A DNA stretch of 64,000 nt from an uncultured Eubacteriales bacterium. Lineage in GTDB: Bacteria > Bacillota > Clostridia > Christensenellales > Borkfalkiaceae. This document shows, in pieces, positions 26,539-35,101 of this stretch. The notes under the pieces were generated by a model, which ran no database searches, was not told where the DNA came from, and saw only the letters and a list, made by a program, of their open reading frames with translations. The first letter of the stretch is position 1. Every line of letters begins with the position of its first letter. The position numbers and the translations under genes were made by a program. The DNA lies in assembly GCA_900548285.1 (NCBI GenBank), contig URKE01000002.1:1-64000 (forward strand), given 5' to 3'.

Positions 26539-28650
26539 ATGAGTATTTACGATCAGTTAAAAGTAAAATTCGACAGCGGGGAATGGGACGGCTACACGCG
26601 AAAAATGATTTTCGCCGCCCTTGGAATAACGTCGCAGTCCGAAAAGAGCATGCTCGGCAGAATTCTTGCCGAACTTCAATTCCGCGGAGTGGTTTATTAT
26701 ATCGACGGAAAGTTTTGCACGCCGTCGTCGGCGGGGTATATCGAAGGAACTCTGCGCGGAAACGAACGCGGATTTGCCTTTTTCACCGCCGCGGACGGAA
26801 AAACACCCGATATGTTCATTCCGAACAGAAGCCTTCACGGAGCGTTGCATAAGGATAGGGTTCTGGCGAGAAAAGTCGTATCGGACAGAGGCTCGTCGGA
26901 CGAGGGCGAGGTCGTTGCGATTTTGGAGCGGGGCGTAACTTCGCTTTGCGGAACTTATTACAGAGAGCGCGATTTCGGATTCGTCCGCCCGGACGATAAG
27001 AATTATTTTAAGGATATTTACGTGCCTTTGAAGCGTTCCGGCGGCGCGAAGCCGCGCGAAAAAGTGTTTGTCGAGATTTATAAATTTCCCGAAAACGGCA
27101 ACCCGGAAGGGCAAGTTAAGGAGATTTTAGGCAAGAGATTCGACCTTAAAACCGAGGAACTTTCCATAATCAGAAGTTACGGCTATAAAGAGATTTTCCC
27201 CTCTGCCGTTATAAAAGAAACCGATAAAATCGGCGACGAGGTTACGGACGGGCAAACGCAGGGCAGGGCGGATTATACGGATCGATTAATCGTCACCATT
27301 GACGGTGAAGATTCTCGCGATTTCGACGATGCGGTTGATGTCCGGAAAAACGAAAACGGAAATTATATGCTCGGCGTTCATATCGCCGACGTTTCGGAAT
27401 ACGTGAAAAGGGGAAGCGCGACAGATAAAGAAGCGTTGAACCGTTCCACGAGCGTTTATTTCCCGGACGGAGTTATTCCGATGTTGCCGGAAAAACTTTC
27501 AAACGGTATATGCTCGCTCAACGAGGGTGTGAAAAGGCTGACTATTTCCTGCATTATGGAAATCGACGCGGACGGCAACGTCGTGGACAAAGAAATCAAG
27601 CCGTCGGTGATAAAATCCGCAAAGAGAATGACATACACGGAAGTGCAGGGAATAATCGACGGCAAAAAAGAGTATCTCGAAAAATATCCGCAGATTACGC
27701 CTATGATTCTCGAAATGCGCGAACTTCAGAAAATTCTCTCCGCAAAAAGAGACGAGCGCGGCAGTATCGACCTCGACGTGAAAGAATCGCATATTTATCT
27801 CAAGGGCGACGAGATTGTCGTCGAACCGAGGAAATCCGCCGAGGCTTATAAAATAATAGAAGAATTTATGGTCGTTGCAAACGAGTGCGTTGCGGAATAC
27901 GCTTTTTATCTCGAAGCGCCGTTCGTTTACAGGATTCACGGAAAACCGCTCGCGGAAAAAGCGAAAGCGTTTGCGGATTTCATTTCGGCAATCGGGTTGA
28001 CGGTAAAGTGGAAACCCGACGAAGTCCGCCCGCGCGATTTCGCGGCGCTTCTCGAAAAACTTAAAGACGAACCGATTTTCCCGGTAGTCAACAAAGTGAT
28101 GCTGAGAAGTATGCAAAAAGCAAAATATTCGCCTGAGAACGAGGGGCATTTCGGCTTGTCGAGTAAGTGTTATTGTCATTTTACTTCGCCCATAAGAAGA
28201 TATCCCGACCTTGTCGTTCACAGGGTGTTAAAATTGATTATTGACGGCAAATTTGGTGAGTTAATCGACTTATACGCGGACTTTGTGACGGAAGCGTCGC
28301 GGATTTCTTCCGAAAACGAACGCCGCGCGGACGAGGCGGAAAGAGCCGTGGACGATTTATACAAGGCTTATTATATGCGTTCGTTCGTCGGCGAAGAATT
28401 CGACGCCGTGATAAGCGGCGTAACCGCGAAAGGGGTTTACAGTCAACTCGAGAACACCGTCGAAGGGTTTACGCCCGTTGAATTTCTGCCGCGCGGAAAT
28501 TACTCTTTCGACGAAAAAACGTTCTCGCTCGTTTCGGGTAAACGTAAATTTTCGCTCGGGGATAAGGTGAAAGTCGGCGTCGCCGGCGTGGACGAAGCCG
28601 AAAAACGCGTGGAACTGATTATTCTTGAAAAGCGTATCGGTAAACTATAA
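26539..28650 (+). CDS. rnr: Ribonuclease R
   Basis: Processive 3'-5' exoribonuclease of the RNase II family, 703 residues from the ATG at 26539. Domain order: N-terminal winged-helix and cold-shock domains, the RNB catalytic domain with DGEDSRDFDDAVD (Asp258, Asp261, Asp263, Asp264 in the metal site), and a C-terminal S1 domain (VGEEFDAVISGVTAKGVYSQL onward). It degrades structured RNA and works with SmpB/tmRNA, encoded next. The start is uncertain: no Shine-Dalgarno sequence precedes 26539, and an in-frame TTG at 26503 lies in the terminator T run. Confidence 0.94.
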   Translation: MSIYDQLKVKFDSGEWDGYTRKMIFAALGITSQSEKSMLGRILAELQFRGVVYYIDGKFCTPSSAGYIEGTLRGNERGFAFFTAADGKTPDMFIPNRSLHGALHKDRVLARKVVSDRGSSDEGEVVAILERGVTSLCGTYYRERDFGFVRPDDKNYFKDIYVPLKRSGGAKPREKVFVEIYKFPENGNPEGQVKEILGKRFDLKTEELSIIRSYGYKEIFPSAVIKETDKIGDEVTDGQTQGRADYTDRLIVTIDGEDSRDFDDAVDVRKNENGNYMLGVHIADVSEYVKRGSATDKEALNRSTSVYFPDGVIPMLPEKLSNGICSLNEGVKRLTISCIMEIDADGNVVDKEIKPSVIKSAKRMTYTEVQGIIDGKKEYLEKYPQITPMILEMRELQKILSAKRDERGSIDLDVKESHIYLKGDEIVVEPRKSAEAYKIIEEFMVVANECVAEYAFYLEAPFVYRIHGKPLAEKAKAFADFISAIGLTVKWKPDEVRPRDFAALLEKLKDEPIFPVVNKVMLRSMQKAKYSPENEGHFGLSSKCYCHFTSPIRRYPDLVVHRVLKLIIDGKFGELIDLYADFVTEASRISSENERRADEAERAVDDLYKAYYMRSFVGEEFDAVISGVTAKGVYSQLENTVEGFTPVEFLPRGNYSFDEKTFSLVSGKRKFSLGDKVKVGVAGVDEAEKRVELIILEKRIGKL

Positions 28651-28764
28651 TAAATTATAACGGGAAAACCGGGATCTGCGCCTGTTCCGCCACGATTTCC
28701 GCGGGTTTTTAATATCAATTATCGCGGATTTATAATATTAATATTATAAAATGCGGGATTTTCC

Positions 28765-28793
28765 TTGCAAATGAAGCCGATATATGTTAAAAT
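28765..28793 (+). promoter_or_regulatory. Extended -10 promoter of smpB
   Basis: TTGCAA (28765-28770), 17 bp, TGT-TAAAAT with the -10 at 28788-28793 and an extended TGn motif. The predicted start of transcription (about 28800) is only about 3 bases before the smpB ATG. Confidence 0.7.
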
Positions 28794-28802
28794 GAACGCG
28801 TT

Positions 28803-29255
28803 ATGAAAATAATATCCGAAAACAGAGAGGCGAGATTTGAATATTTTATCGAGGATTCGTTCGAGGCGGGCATCGCGTTGGACGGCGGAGAAGTGAAGTC
28901 GATAAAATCCGGAAACGTGAGTTTAAAGGACGCCTATTGTTCGGTGAATAACGCCGAAGTGTTTATTAAAGGTATGCACGTCGCGGTTTACGACCGCGGC
29001 GGCGCTTTTAACGTTAAGGACAGTCGGCGCGACAGGCGGTTGCTTTTGCATAAGAGCGAAATAAGGAAACTTATCGGAAAAGTCAACGAAAAGGGCTACA
29101 CGCTTGTTCCGCTGAAAATTTACCTTAAACAGGCTCTTATAAAAATCGAAATAGGGCTTTGCAAAGGTAAACATACTTACGATAAAAAGCAAACCGTAAA
29201 AGAGCGCGACCTTGACAAAGCCGCCCGAAGAGAATTAAAAAATATAAAATTATAA
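28803..29255 (+). CDS. smpB: SsrA-binding protein SmpB
   Basis: A 150-residue OB-fold protein that binds tmRNA and delivers it to stalled ribosomes. Conserved blocks: NREARFEYFIEDSFEAGIALDGGEVKSI, GKVNEKGYTLVPLKIY, CKGKHTYDKK and the basic tail. It is encoded after rnr, but the tmRNA gene itself is not next to it in this window. The ATG has no ribosome site and sits almost at the predicted transcription start, so the message may be leaderless. Confidence 0.96.
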   Translation: MKIISENREARFEYFIEDSFEAGIALDGGEVKSIKSGNVSLKDAYCSVNNAEVFIKGMHVAVYDRGGAFNVKDSRRDRRLLLHKSEIRKLIGKVNEKGYTLVPLKIYLKQALIKIEIGLCKGKHTYDKKQTVKERDLDKAARRELKNIKL

Positions 29256-29268
29256 GGCTGAAAATCCT

Positions 29269-31020
29269 GTGAATAAAGAAAATATGCAGAAGAAAAAATT
29301 TATAACCGAGGAAAGGTTGGGGCGTATAGTTCCGGCTCTTTTGTCATCTTTGACGCTTGCGCTTGTCGTGTTCGTGGTTGCGCCGCTCGATATTTTCGGC
29401 AGTAATTACGCCGAGTTGGATTTTTCGCTTAAGAATTTTGCCTTTTTTCTGATACTCGGGGCGGTTCTCACCGTGCTTTTGTTCGGCTCGCTCATGTTCT
29501 TTTTGCCGCGTAAAGCATACAGGTGTATTTTTGCTTTCACCCTGGCAACCGCCGCGCTTTTTATCATTCAGCAAAACTTTCTGAATTTCGGAATGAATTC
29601 GCTTCCCGGCGACAAACTTCCCGGCGAAATCCCGTCGGCAGGCGAGATAATAATAGACCTTCTGGTCTGGATCGTCGTTTATGCCGGCGTGTTTTTTCTT
29701 GCAATATGGGTGAACATAAAAGGAGATAAGGGCGACGTAATCAAAACGGTGTCGTTCATCGTCTCGTTCGCTCTTCTCGCGTCGCAGATAACGAGCCCGA
29801 TTTTTATCGTGATAAACAGCAATTCCAAGTTTGAAACGAATATCCTCAAAGGCTCTGGCAAAAAAGAAAAAACGATCATAAACACCGAACGCGGATTCAA
29901 CGAAATTGCGCAAAAAAACAACGTCTTTTATTTCTGTATCGACCGTTTCGACGAGGAATACGCAGAAAAGGCTTACGCTTCCGACAGAGAGATTTTCTCC
30001 GAACTGACGGGCTTCACCTGGTATCGGGACAACGTTTCCAATTACGGACACACTTTCCCCGCCGTGGCGAATATGCTCACTCAGAAAAAATATAATGCCG
30101 ACTTAAAACGCGCGGAATTTCTCGATAAAGTCTATAAGGGTGGCGACACTCCGCTCGATAAGTTGAACGAAAACGGTTACGCCGTTAATATTTATACGGT
30201 TAAATATTACGCGTTTACGGACGCGGGGCATCTTCCGCAATACGTCGGCAATCTCGCAAAAGCGACGGAAGAGAGCAACGAAAGGATTTCTTTCGCCCTG
30301 TCCGCTCAACTCGCCGGGTTTTCGCTTTATCGCGCCGCGCCGCTCGTTTTTAAACAGTTTTTCGACACGGGCAGTACGTCGGACGTCAACGGAATAGTCA
30401 ACAAAAAAGGCGACGACGGTTACGAAGAGTGGATCGGCACGAACAGTCAGGCGGAAACTCTTGCAAAAAACGCTATCACCGTCGGCGATGCCGAAAAAAA
30501 ATTCGCTTTTATCCATTACGACGGAATGCACGACGTTCTGCAACCTGATAATCTGTTTATCACTTCGATTTTAAGCCGGAATATCGGCGTGGTTAATTCG
30601 TTTATAAAAGCGTTGAAAGAAAACGGGCTTTATAAGGACGCAACGATAATCATAACGGGCGACCATTCGCGTCCGGTAAGCGATATTTCCGATGTGTTAA
30701 GCAAGGGAAAACCGCGCAGAACGGCGTTGTTCGTAAAAACCGCGGGTAGCGACGAGGGCTTTGCGGTTTCCGAGGCTCCCACCTCGCACGAAGATATCTG
30801 GGCGACGATTTTTCGTTCGGAGAATATTGGGTATGAAGGCTCGGGCGTGGCGGTGAATCTGCTTTCCGAAGGTCAAAGCCGCGAAAGAATTTATACCTGG
30901 CACACTTACGCGACCGGTTCGCTCGACGAGTACGTCTACAAAATAAACGGCAAAGCGAGCGTTATCGGCAACTGGGAAGAAATCGGACATATACATTTAA
31001 ACAAGTTTTTGATGAGTTAA
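29269..31020 (+). CDS. Membrane sulfatase / LTA-synthase-like enzyme
   Basis: A 583-residue protein with about five N-terminal transmembrane helices (to about residue 180) and a C-terminal alkaline-phosphatase-superfamily domain outside the cell. That domain shows a metal-ligand start NVFYFCIDRFDEEY, a candidate nucleophile region YGHTFPAVANML, IHYDGMHD and IITGDHSRP. Family members include lipoteichoic acid synthase, phosphoglycerol and phosphoethanolamine transferases. The start is GTG at 29269 (aagg 11 bp upstream); an ATG is 15 bp further on. First gene of the surface-glycan locus; a phosphoglycerol or phosphoethanolamine transfer role is inferred. Confidence 0.8.
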   Translation: MNKENMQKKKFITEERLGRIVPALLSSLTLALVVFVVAPLDIFGSNYAELDFSLKNFAFFLILGAVLTVLLFGSLMFFLPRKAYRCIFAFTLATAALFIIQQNFLNFGMNSLPGDKLPGEIPSAGEIIIDLLVWIVVYAGVFFLAIWVNIKGDKGDVIKTVSFIVSFALLASQITSPIFIVINSNSKFETNILKGSGKKEKTIINTERGFNEIAQKNNVFYFCIDRFDEEYAEKAYASDREIFSELTGFTWYRDNVSNYGHTFPAVANMLTQKKYNADLKRAEFLDKVYKGGDTPLDKLNENGYAVNIYTVKYYAFTDAGHLPQYVGNLAKATEESNERISFALSAQLAGFSLYRAAPLVFKQFFDTGSTSDVNGIVNKKGDDGYEEWIGTNSQAETLAKNAITVGDAEKKFAFIHYDGMHDVLQPDNLFITSILSRNIGVVNSFIKALKENGLYKDATIIITGDHSRPVSDISDVLSKGKPRRTALFVKTAGSDEGFAVSEAPTSHEDIWATIFRSENIGYEGSGVAVNLLSEGQSRERIYTWHTYATGSLDEYVYKINGKASVIGNWEEIGHIHLNKFLMS

Positions 31021-31033
31021 GGAGAACGGACCG

Positions 31034-33142
31034 ATGTCGACGATACTTTATTATATCAGCGTACCATTCGGATATCTGATGAAATGGTGCTGGATGCTCA
31101 CGGGTAATTACGGTCTGGCGATTATCCTTTTCACTTTGGCGACGAAAATCGTTCTTATGCCTCTTTCGGTCTGGATTCAGAAGAATTCGATCATAATGGT
31201 CAAAATTCAGCCCGAAGTAAATTTTCTTAAAGCCAGAATGCACGGCAATCTCGACGCAATCGCGGACGGGCAGTCCGAAATTTACAAAAGAGAGCATTAT
31301 CACCCGCTCATTACGATAATTCCGCTTATTCTGCAGGTCGTTTTATTGCTTGCGGTTGTCGAAATTATTTATCATCCGTTCAATTATCTGTTCGGTTTCG
31401 GCAAGGAAACGATCGAGGCTCTCGCCGCGGTCGCGGGGCTGGATACGGAATCGTCCACTTGCCAACTTAAAATAATCGGTATGATGCAGACGGGGCAGTT
31501 CGCAACCCTTCCCGGCGCGGGGGATATCGCGGGGCTTTCGGGAATAATCGAAAAAGCGAATTCTCTCGAACTCGGTTTCCTCGGGTTCAATTTATCTTAC
31601 ATTCCCGCCGAAACGTGGGGGATTTACGTTATAGTTCCGATTCTTGCGGGCGCGTCTTCGTTCGTTATGTGTTTAACGCAGAACATTTCCAACGTTCTGC
31701 AACACGAACAGGGTAAACTCAATCAGTACGGCATAATGGCTTTAAGCATAGCCTTGTCGCTTTATCTCGGACTTTTCGTTCCCGCAGGCACGGCTCTTTA
31801 CTGGATAGCGAGCAATCTTATGTCCATCGGCGTAATGTATTTGCTCAACTGGCTGATAAACCCGAAGAAGTATGTGGATTACAAGGCTCTGGAAGAGAGC
31901 AGAAAGGCTCTTGCGGACGCCAAAGCGTTCGGCGCGGTCGATAAAAAAGATCCGCGTTACGCCGAGAATAAAAAACGCGAAAAAGCCGACTACAAAAAAT
32001 TCAAAGGCATCGCCAACAAACACGTCGTTATTTATTCCGAAAAGAGCGGTTTTTACAAGTATTACAAAGACGTTATCGCGGAATTGCTGAAAAGGTCGAA
32101 TCTTGCGATTCATTACGTCACCAACGACCCGAACGATATTATTTTCGAGGTAGCGAAGAGCGAACCGAGAATCAAGCCGTATTATATCGGACTGAAAAAA
32201 CTCGTCACGCTGATGATGTTCGTCGAAACGGACATGTTCATCATGACTACGCCCGACCTCAACACGTATTATCTCAAACGTTCGTTTATCAAAAAAGATA
32301 TCGAATACGTTTATTTTCCGCACGATACTATGAGTTCGTTTTACGGTTTCAAAGAGGGCGCGTTCGATAATTTCGACACGATCTTCTGCTCCGGCGAGCA
32401 TATCAAAGAGGAAATCCGCAAAACAGAAGAGGTTTACGGGCTTCCGAAGAAAACTCTCGTCGAGTTCGGATTCCCCCTTTCGGACTATCTCGAAGAAATG
32501 GGTAACAAAGCGAACGAAGAGAGAAGAAAATCCCCCAAACCATATAAGCAGGTTCTTATCGCCCCGTCGTGGCAGGAGGACAACCTTCTCGATTCCTGCG
32601 CGGACGATCTCATCGCATCGCTTTACGGCGACGGATATAAGATAATCGTCCGTCCGCACCCGGAATACGTCAAGCGTTACGGCGCAAGGCTTTCCGCGCT
32701 GATAGAAAAATACAAGGACGCGGACAAGGATAAACTCGTTTTTGAAACCGACTTTTCTGCTAACGAATCGGTTTATTCGTCCGATATCCTTATCACCGAC
32801 TGGTCGGGCGTAGGTCCGGAATTTTGTTTCGCCACGAAACGACCGGCGATATTCGTGAACACCAAGCCTAAGTGCGAAAACCCGAACTGGCAGAAAGTCG
32901 GCATCGAACCCGTCGAAATGTCGCTGAGAAAGGAACTCGGCGAGGCAATCGGAAAGGGCGAGGCGAAAAACGTGAAAGCCGTCGTCGAAAAACTTCTCGG
33001 CGAAGAGGATTTATACGCGAAGAAAATTGCGGAAATTTACGACGGATTCATCTATAATCACGGAACTGCCGCCGAAAATGGCGCGAAGTACATTCTCACG
33101 TCGCTTGCGGCGAGGGCAAAACAAAAAAATGATAAAAAATAA
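31034..33142 (+). CDS. YidC insertase fused to a CDP-glycerol glycerophosphotransferase-like domain
   Basis: A single 702-residue reading frame with two unrelated parts. Residues 1 to about 280 are a YidC/Oxa1 core with five hydrophobic helices (NYGLAIILFTLATKIVLMPL; LNQYGIMALSIALSLYLGLFVP; GTALYWIASNL). The conserved groove arginine of YidC is a lysine (Lys38). A charged linker follows. Residues about 325-700 resemble the TagB/TagF glycerophosphotransferase family: VYFPHDTMSS, LIAPSWQED, VRPHPEY and DILITDWSGVGPEF. No frame break or start codon separates the halves. TagF-type enzymes transfer glycerol- or ribitol-phosphate from CDP-linked donors to lipid-bound acceptors. The cellular yidC is normally near rpmH, so this is probably an extra, specialised paralogue anchoring the transferase to the membrane. 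Confidence 0.85.
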   Translation: MSTILYYISVPFGYLMKWCWMLTGNYGLAIILFTLATKIVLMPLSVWIQKNSIIMVKIQPEVNFLKARMHGNLDAIADGQSEIYKREHYHPLITIIPLILQVVLLLAVVEIIYHPFNYLFGFGKETIEALAAVAGLDTESSTCQLKIIGMMQTGQFATLPGAGDIAGLSGIIEKANSLELGFLGFNLSYIPAETWGIYVIVPILAGASSFVMCLTQNISNVLQHEQGKLNQYGIMALSIALSLYLGLFVPAGTALYWIASNLMSIGVMYLLNWLINPKKYVDYKALEESRKALADAKAFGAVDKKDPRYAENKKREKADYKKFKGIANKHVVIYSEKSGFYKYYKDVIAELLKRSNLAIHYVTNDPNDIIFEVAKSEPRIKPYYIGLKKLVTLMMFVETDMFIMTTPDLNTYYLKRSFIKKDIEYVYFPHDTMSSFYGFKEGAFDNFDTIFCSGEHIKEEIRKTEEVYGLPKKTLVEFGFPLSDYLEEMGNKANEERRKSPKPYKQVLIAPSWQEDNLLDSCADDLIASLYGDGYKIIVRPHPEYVKRYGARLSALIEKYKDADKDKLVFETDFSANESVYSSDILITDWSGVGPEFCFATKRPAIFVNTKPKCENPNWQKVGIEPVEMSLRKELGEAIGKGEAKNVKAVVEKLLGEEDLYAKKIAEIYDGFIYNHGTAAENGAKYILTSLAARAKQKNDKK

Positions 33143-33154
33143 GGAGTTTTACAT

Positions 33155-33424
33155 ATGTTGGTAAATTTATTGTATCTCGATCCGGCGGCGACGACCGCCA
33201 TAATCACTTCGTTGACGGCGATAATCGCGGCGGTCGGCGCATGGTTCATCATCAGATGGAGAAAGATTAAAAAAGGCGTTTCCAAAACGTTGCATATCGA
33301 CGAAAACGCGAAGAAAGAAGTCGAGGATGATCTCGTTATAAACGACGCGGATATCTTAACGGACGAAAAGTCCGAAAAGGCTGGCGAAGACGTTGCGGCG
33401 ACGGAAACGGAAGAAAAGAAATAA
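33155..33424 (+). CDS. Small single-helix membrane protein with acidic tail
   Basis: An 89-residue protein: a transmembrane segment (about residues 12-33), a basic stop-transfer stretch (RWRKIKKGVSK), then a charged, mainly acidic cytoplasmic tail rich in Glu and Asp. aaggag precedes the ATG. I do not recognise a family. It sits between the YidC-transferase fusion and the FAD enzyme, tightly spaced, so it may be a small partner of the fusion protein; this is only inference. Confidence 0.7.
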   Translation: MLVNLLYLDPAATTAIITSLTAIIAAVGAWFIIRWRKIKKGVSKTLHIDENAKKEVEDDLVINDADILTDEKSEKAGEDVAATETEEKK

Positions 33425-33484
33425 TCGGCGGATAAATCGTAAACGCGAAAGCGTCGTCTGAAATATTTTGACGGAGAGGGCAAA

Positions 33485-35086
33485 ATGGAAAAGAAAACTG
33501 CAATAATCATCGGCGCAGGTCCTGCGGGGCTTACAGCCGCGTATGAACTTTTAACAAAATCGGACGATATCGTTCCGATAATTCTCGAAGCGGAAGATTT
33601 CGTGGGCGGCATTTCGAGAACGGCGACCTATCACGGCAACAGAATGGATATCGGCGGACACAGATTTTTCTCCAAGGACGACAGAGTTGTGAATCTGTGG
33701 ACAAAGTTTCTGCCCGTTCAGGGCGCGCCGTCGATAGACGATAAAATTCTCGGCAGAGAAAAACCGCTCGTCGAGGGCGGACCCGACCCAGAAAAGACCG
33801 ACGACGTAATGCTCGTCAGGGACAGGCTTTCGAGAATTATTTTTCTCAGAAAGTTTTTCGATTATCCCATCTCGTTAAAGGCTCGCACGTTCATAAATAT
33901 GGGCCTTTTCCGCACGATGCGGGCGGGTTTCGGCTATATAGGCAGCTGTATTCATAAAAGAAAAGAGGACAATCTCGAAAACTTTTATATCAACAGATTC
34001 GGCAAGCCGCTTTACGAAATGTTCTTTATGGACTACACGGAGAAACTGTGGGGCGTTCACCCGCGCGATATTTCCGCGGACTGGGGCGCGCAGAGAGTTA
34101 AAGGTTTGTCCATAAGAAAAGCCATCGCCAATGCTCTTTCCAAGCCTTTCCGCAAAAAGACGGACAAGGTTGAAACGAGCCTTATCGAGCAGTATTATTA
34201 CCCGAAGAGAGGTCCGGGGCAACTCTATGAAGAGATGGCGGACGAAATAGTAAGGCTCGGCGGCAAAATCGTCAGGAATTCAACGGTCAAAAAGGTAGTC
34301 GTTTCGGACGGAAAGATAGAATCTCTCATCGCGGACGAAAACGGCGAAGATAAGGAATACAAGGGCGATTATTACATTTCGTCGATGCCCGTAAAGGACC
34401 TTATCGAGGCTATCGGCAAAAAGAACAGCAGCGACGACGTTTATCGTATCGCGACCGAACTTCCTTACCGCGATTTCATAACGGTCGGGCTTCTTCTCGA
34501 TAAGTTAAAGGTTAAAAACAAAACGAAGATCAAAACGCTCAACGATATCGTTCCCGATTGCTGGATATACGTTCAGGACAGGGACGTGAAACTCGGGCGT
34601 ATTCAGATATTCAACAACTGGTCGCCTTATATGGTCGACGACTGCGAGCATAAAGTCTGGATAGGGCTTGAATATTTCTGCTCGGAAGGCGACAAAATGT
34701 GGACGGCGCCGGACGATGAATTCATTAAATTCGCCGCGGCGGAACTCGTCAAAATCGGCGTTATCGAATCGGAGGAAAACGTTCTCGATTCCACGATAAT
34801 TCACGTCAAAAAAGCCTATCCCGCATACTTCGGAACTTATGCGGAGTTCGATAAGGTCAAGGATTATCTCAACGGGTTTTCCAATCTCTGGTGCGTCGGC
34901 AGAAACGGTCAGCACAGATATAACAATATGGACCATTCCATGGTCACGTCCATGGTTGCGTGCGACGAAATTATCAACGGAATAACCGACAAAACGGAAC
35001 TCTGGAGCGTCAACACCGAAAAGGAATATCACGAAATCAAGGCCGACGACGAAAAATCGGGCGACCAAGAGAAACAAGCGGAATAA
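33485..35086 (+). CDS. FAD-dependent oxidoreductase (HemY/UDP-galactopyranose-mutase type)
   Basis: A 533-residue flavoprotein with the N-terminal dinucleotide-binding motif [14 protein letters not shown], the acidic ribose ligand (LEAEDFVGG) and a conserved [12 protein letters not shown]; the end has [18 protein letters not shown], typical of the FAD pyrophosphate site in amine-oxidase/protoporphyrinogen-oxidase relatives. The same fold includes UDP-galactopyranose mutase. No heme genes are nearby, whereas glycan genes are, so a sugar-nucleotide or lipid-linked-sugar isomerase or oxidase role is more likely. Exact reaction unknown. Confidence 0.82.
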   Translation: MEKKTAIIIGAGPAGLTAAYELLTKSDDIVPIILEAEDFVGGISRTATYHGNRMDIGGHRFFSKDDRVVNLWTKFLPVQGAPSIDDKILGREKPLVEGGPDPEKTDDVMLVRDRLSRIIFLRKFFDYPISLKARTFINMGLFRTMRAGFGYIGSCIHKRKEDNLENFYINRFGKPLYEMFFMDYTEKLWGVHPRDISADWGAQRVKGLSIRKAIANALSKPFRKKTDKVETSLIEQYYYPKRGPGQLYEEMADEIVRLGGKIVRNSTVKKVVVSDGKIESLIADENGEDKEYKGDYYISSMPVKDLIEAIGKKNSSDDVYRIATELPYRDFITVGLLLDKLKVKNKTKIKTLNDIVPDCWIYVQDRDVKLGRIQIFNNWSPYMVDDCEHKVWIGLEYFCSEGDKMWTAPDDEFIKFAAAELVKIGVIESEENVLDSTIIHVKKAYPAYFGTYAEFDKVKDYLNGFSNLWCVGRNGQHRYNNMDHSMVTSMVACDEIINGITDKTELWSVNTEKEYHEIKADDEKSGDQEKQAE

Positions 35087-35101
35087 ATCGCGGAGGTGAA
35101 T

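Noticed and set aside
28651..28802. tmRNA gene between rnr and smpB
   Set aside because: The gap is only about 150 bases and shows no tRNA-like ends or tag reading frame; it holds the smpB promoter.
33485..35086. Protoporphyrinogen oxidase (hemY)
   Set aside because: Fold-level similarity only; no heme genes nearby and the context is glycan synthesis, so the specific name is not supported.
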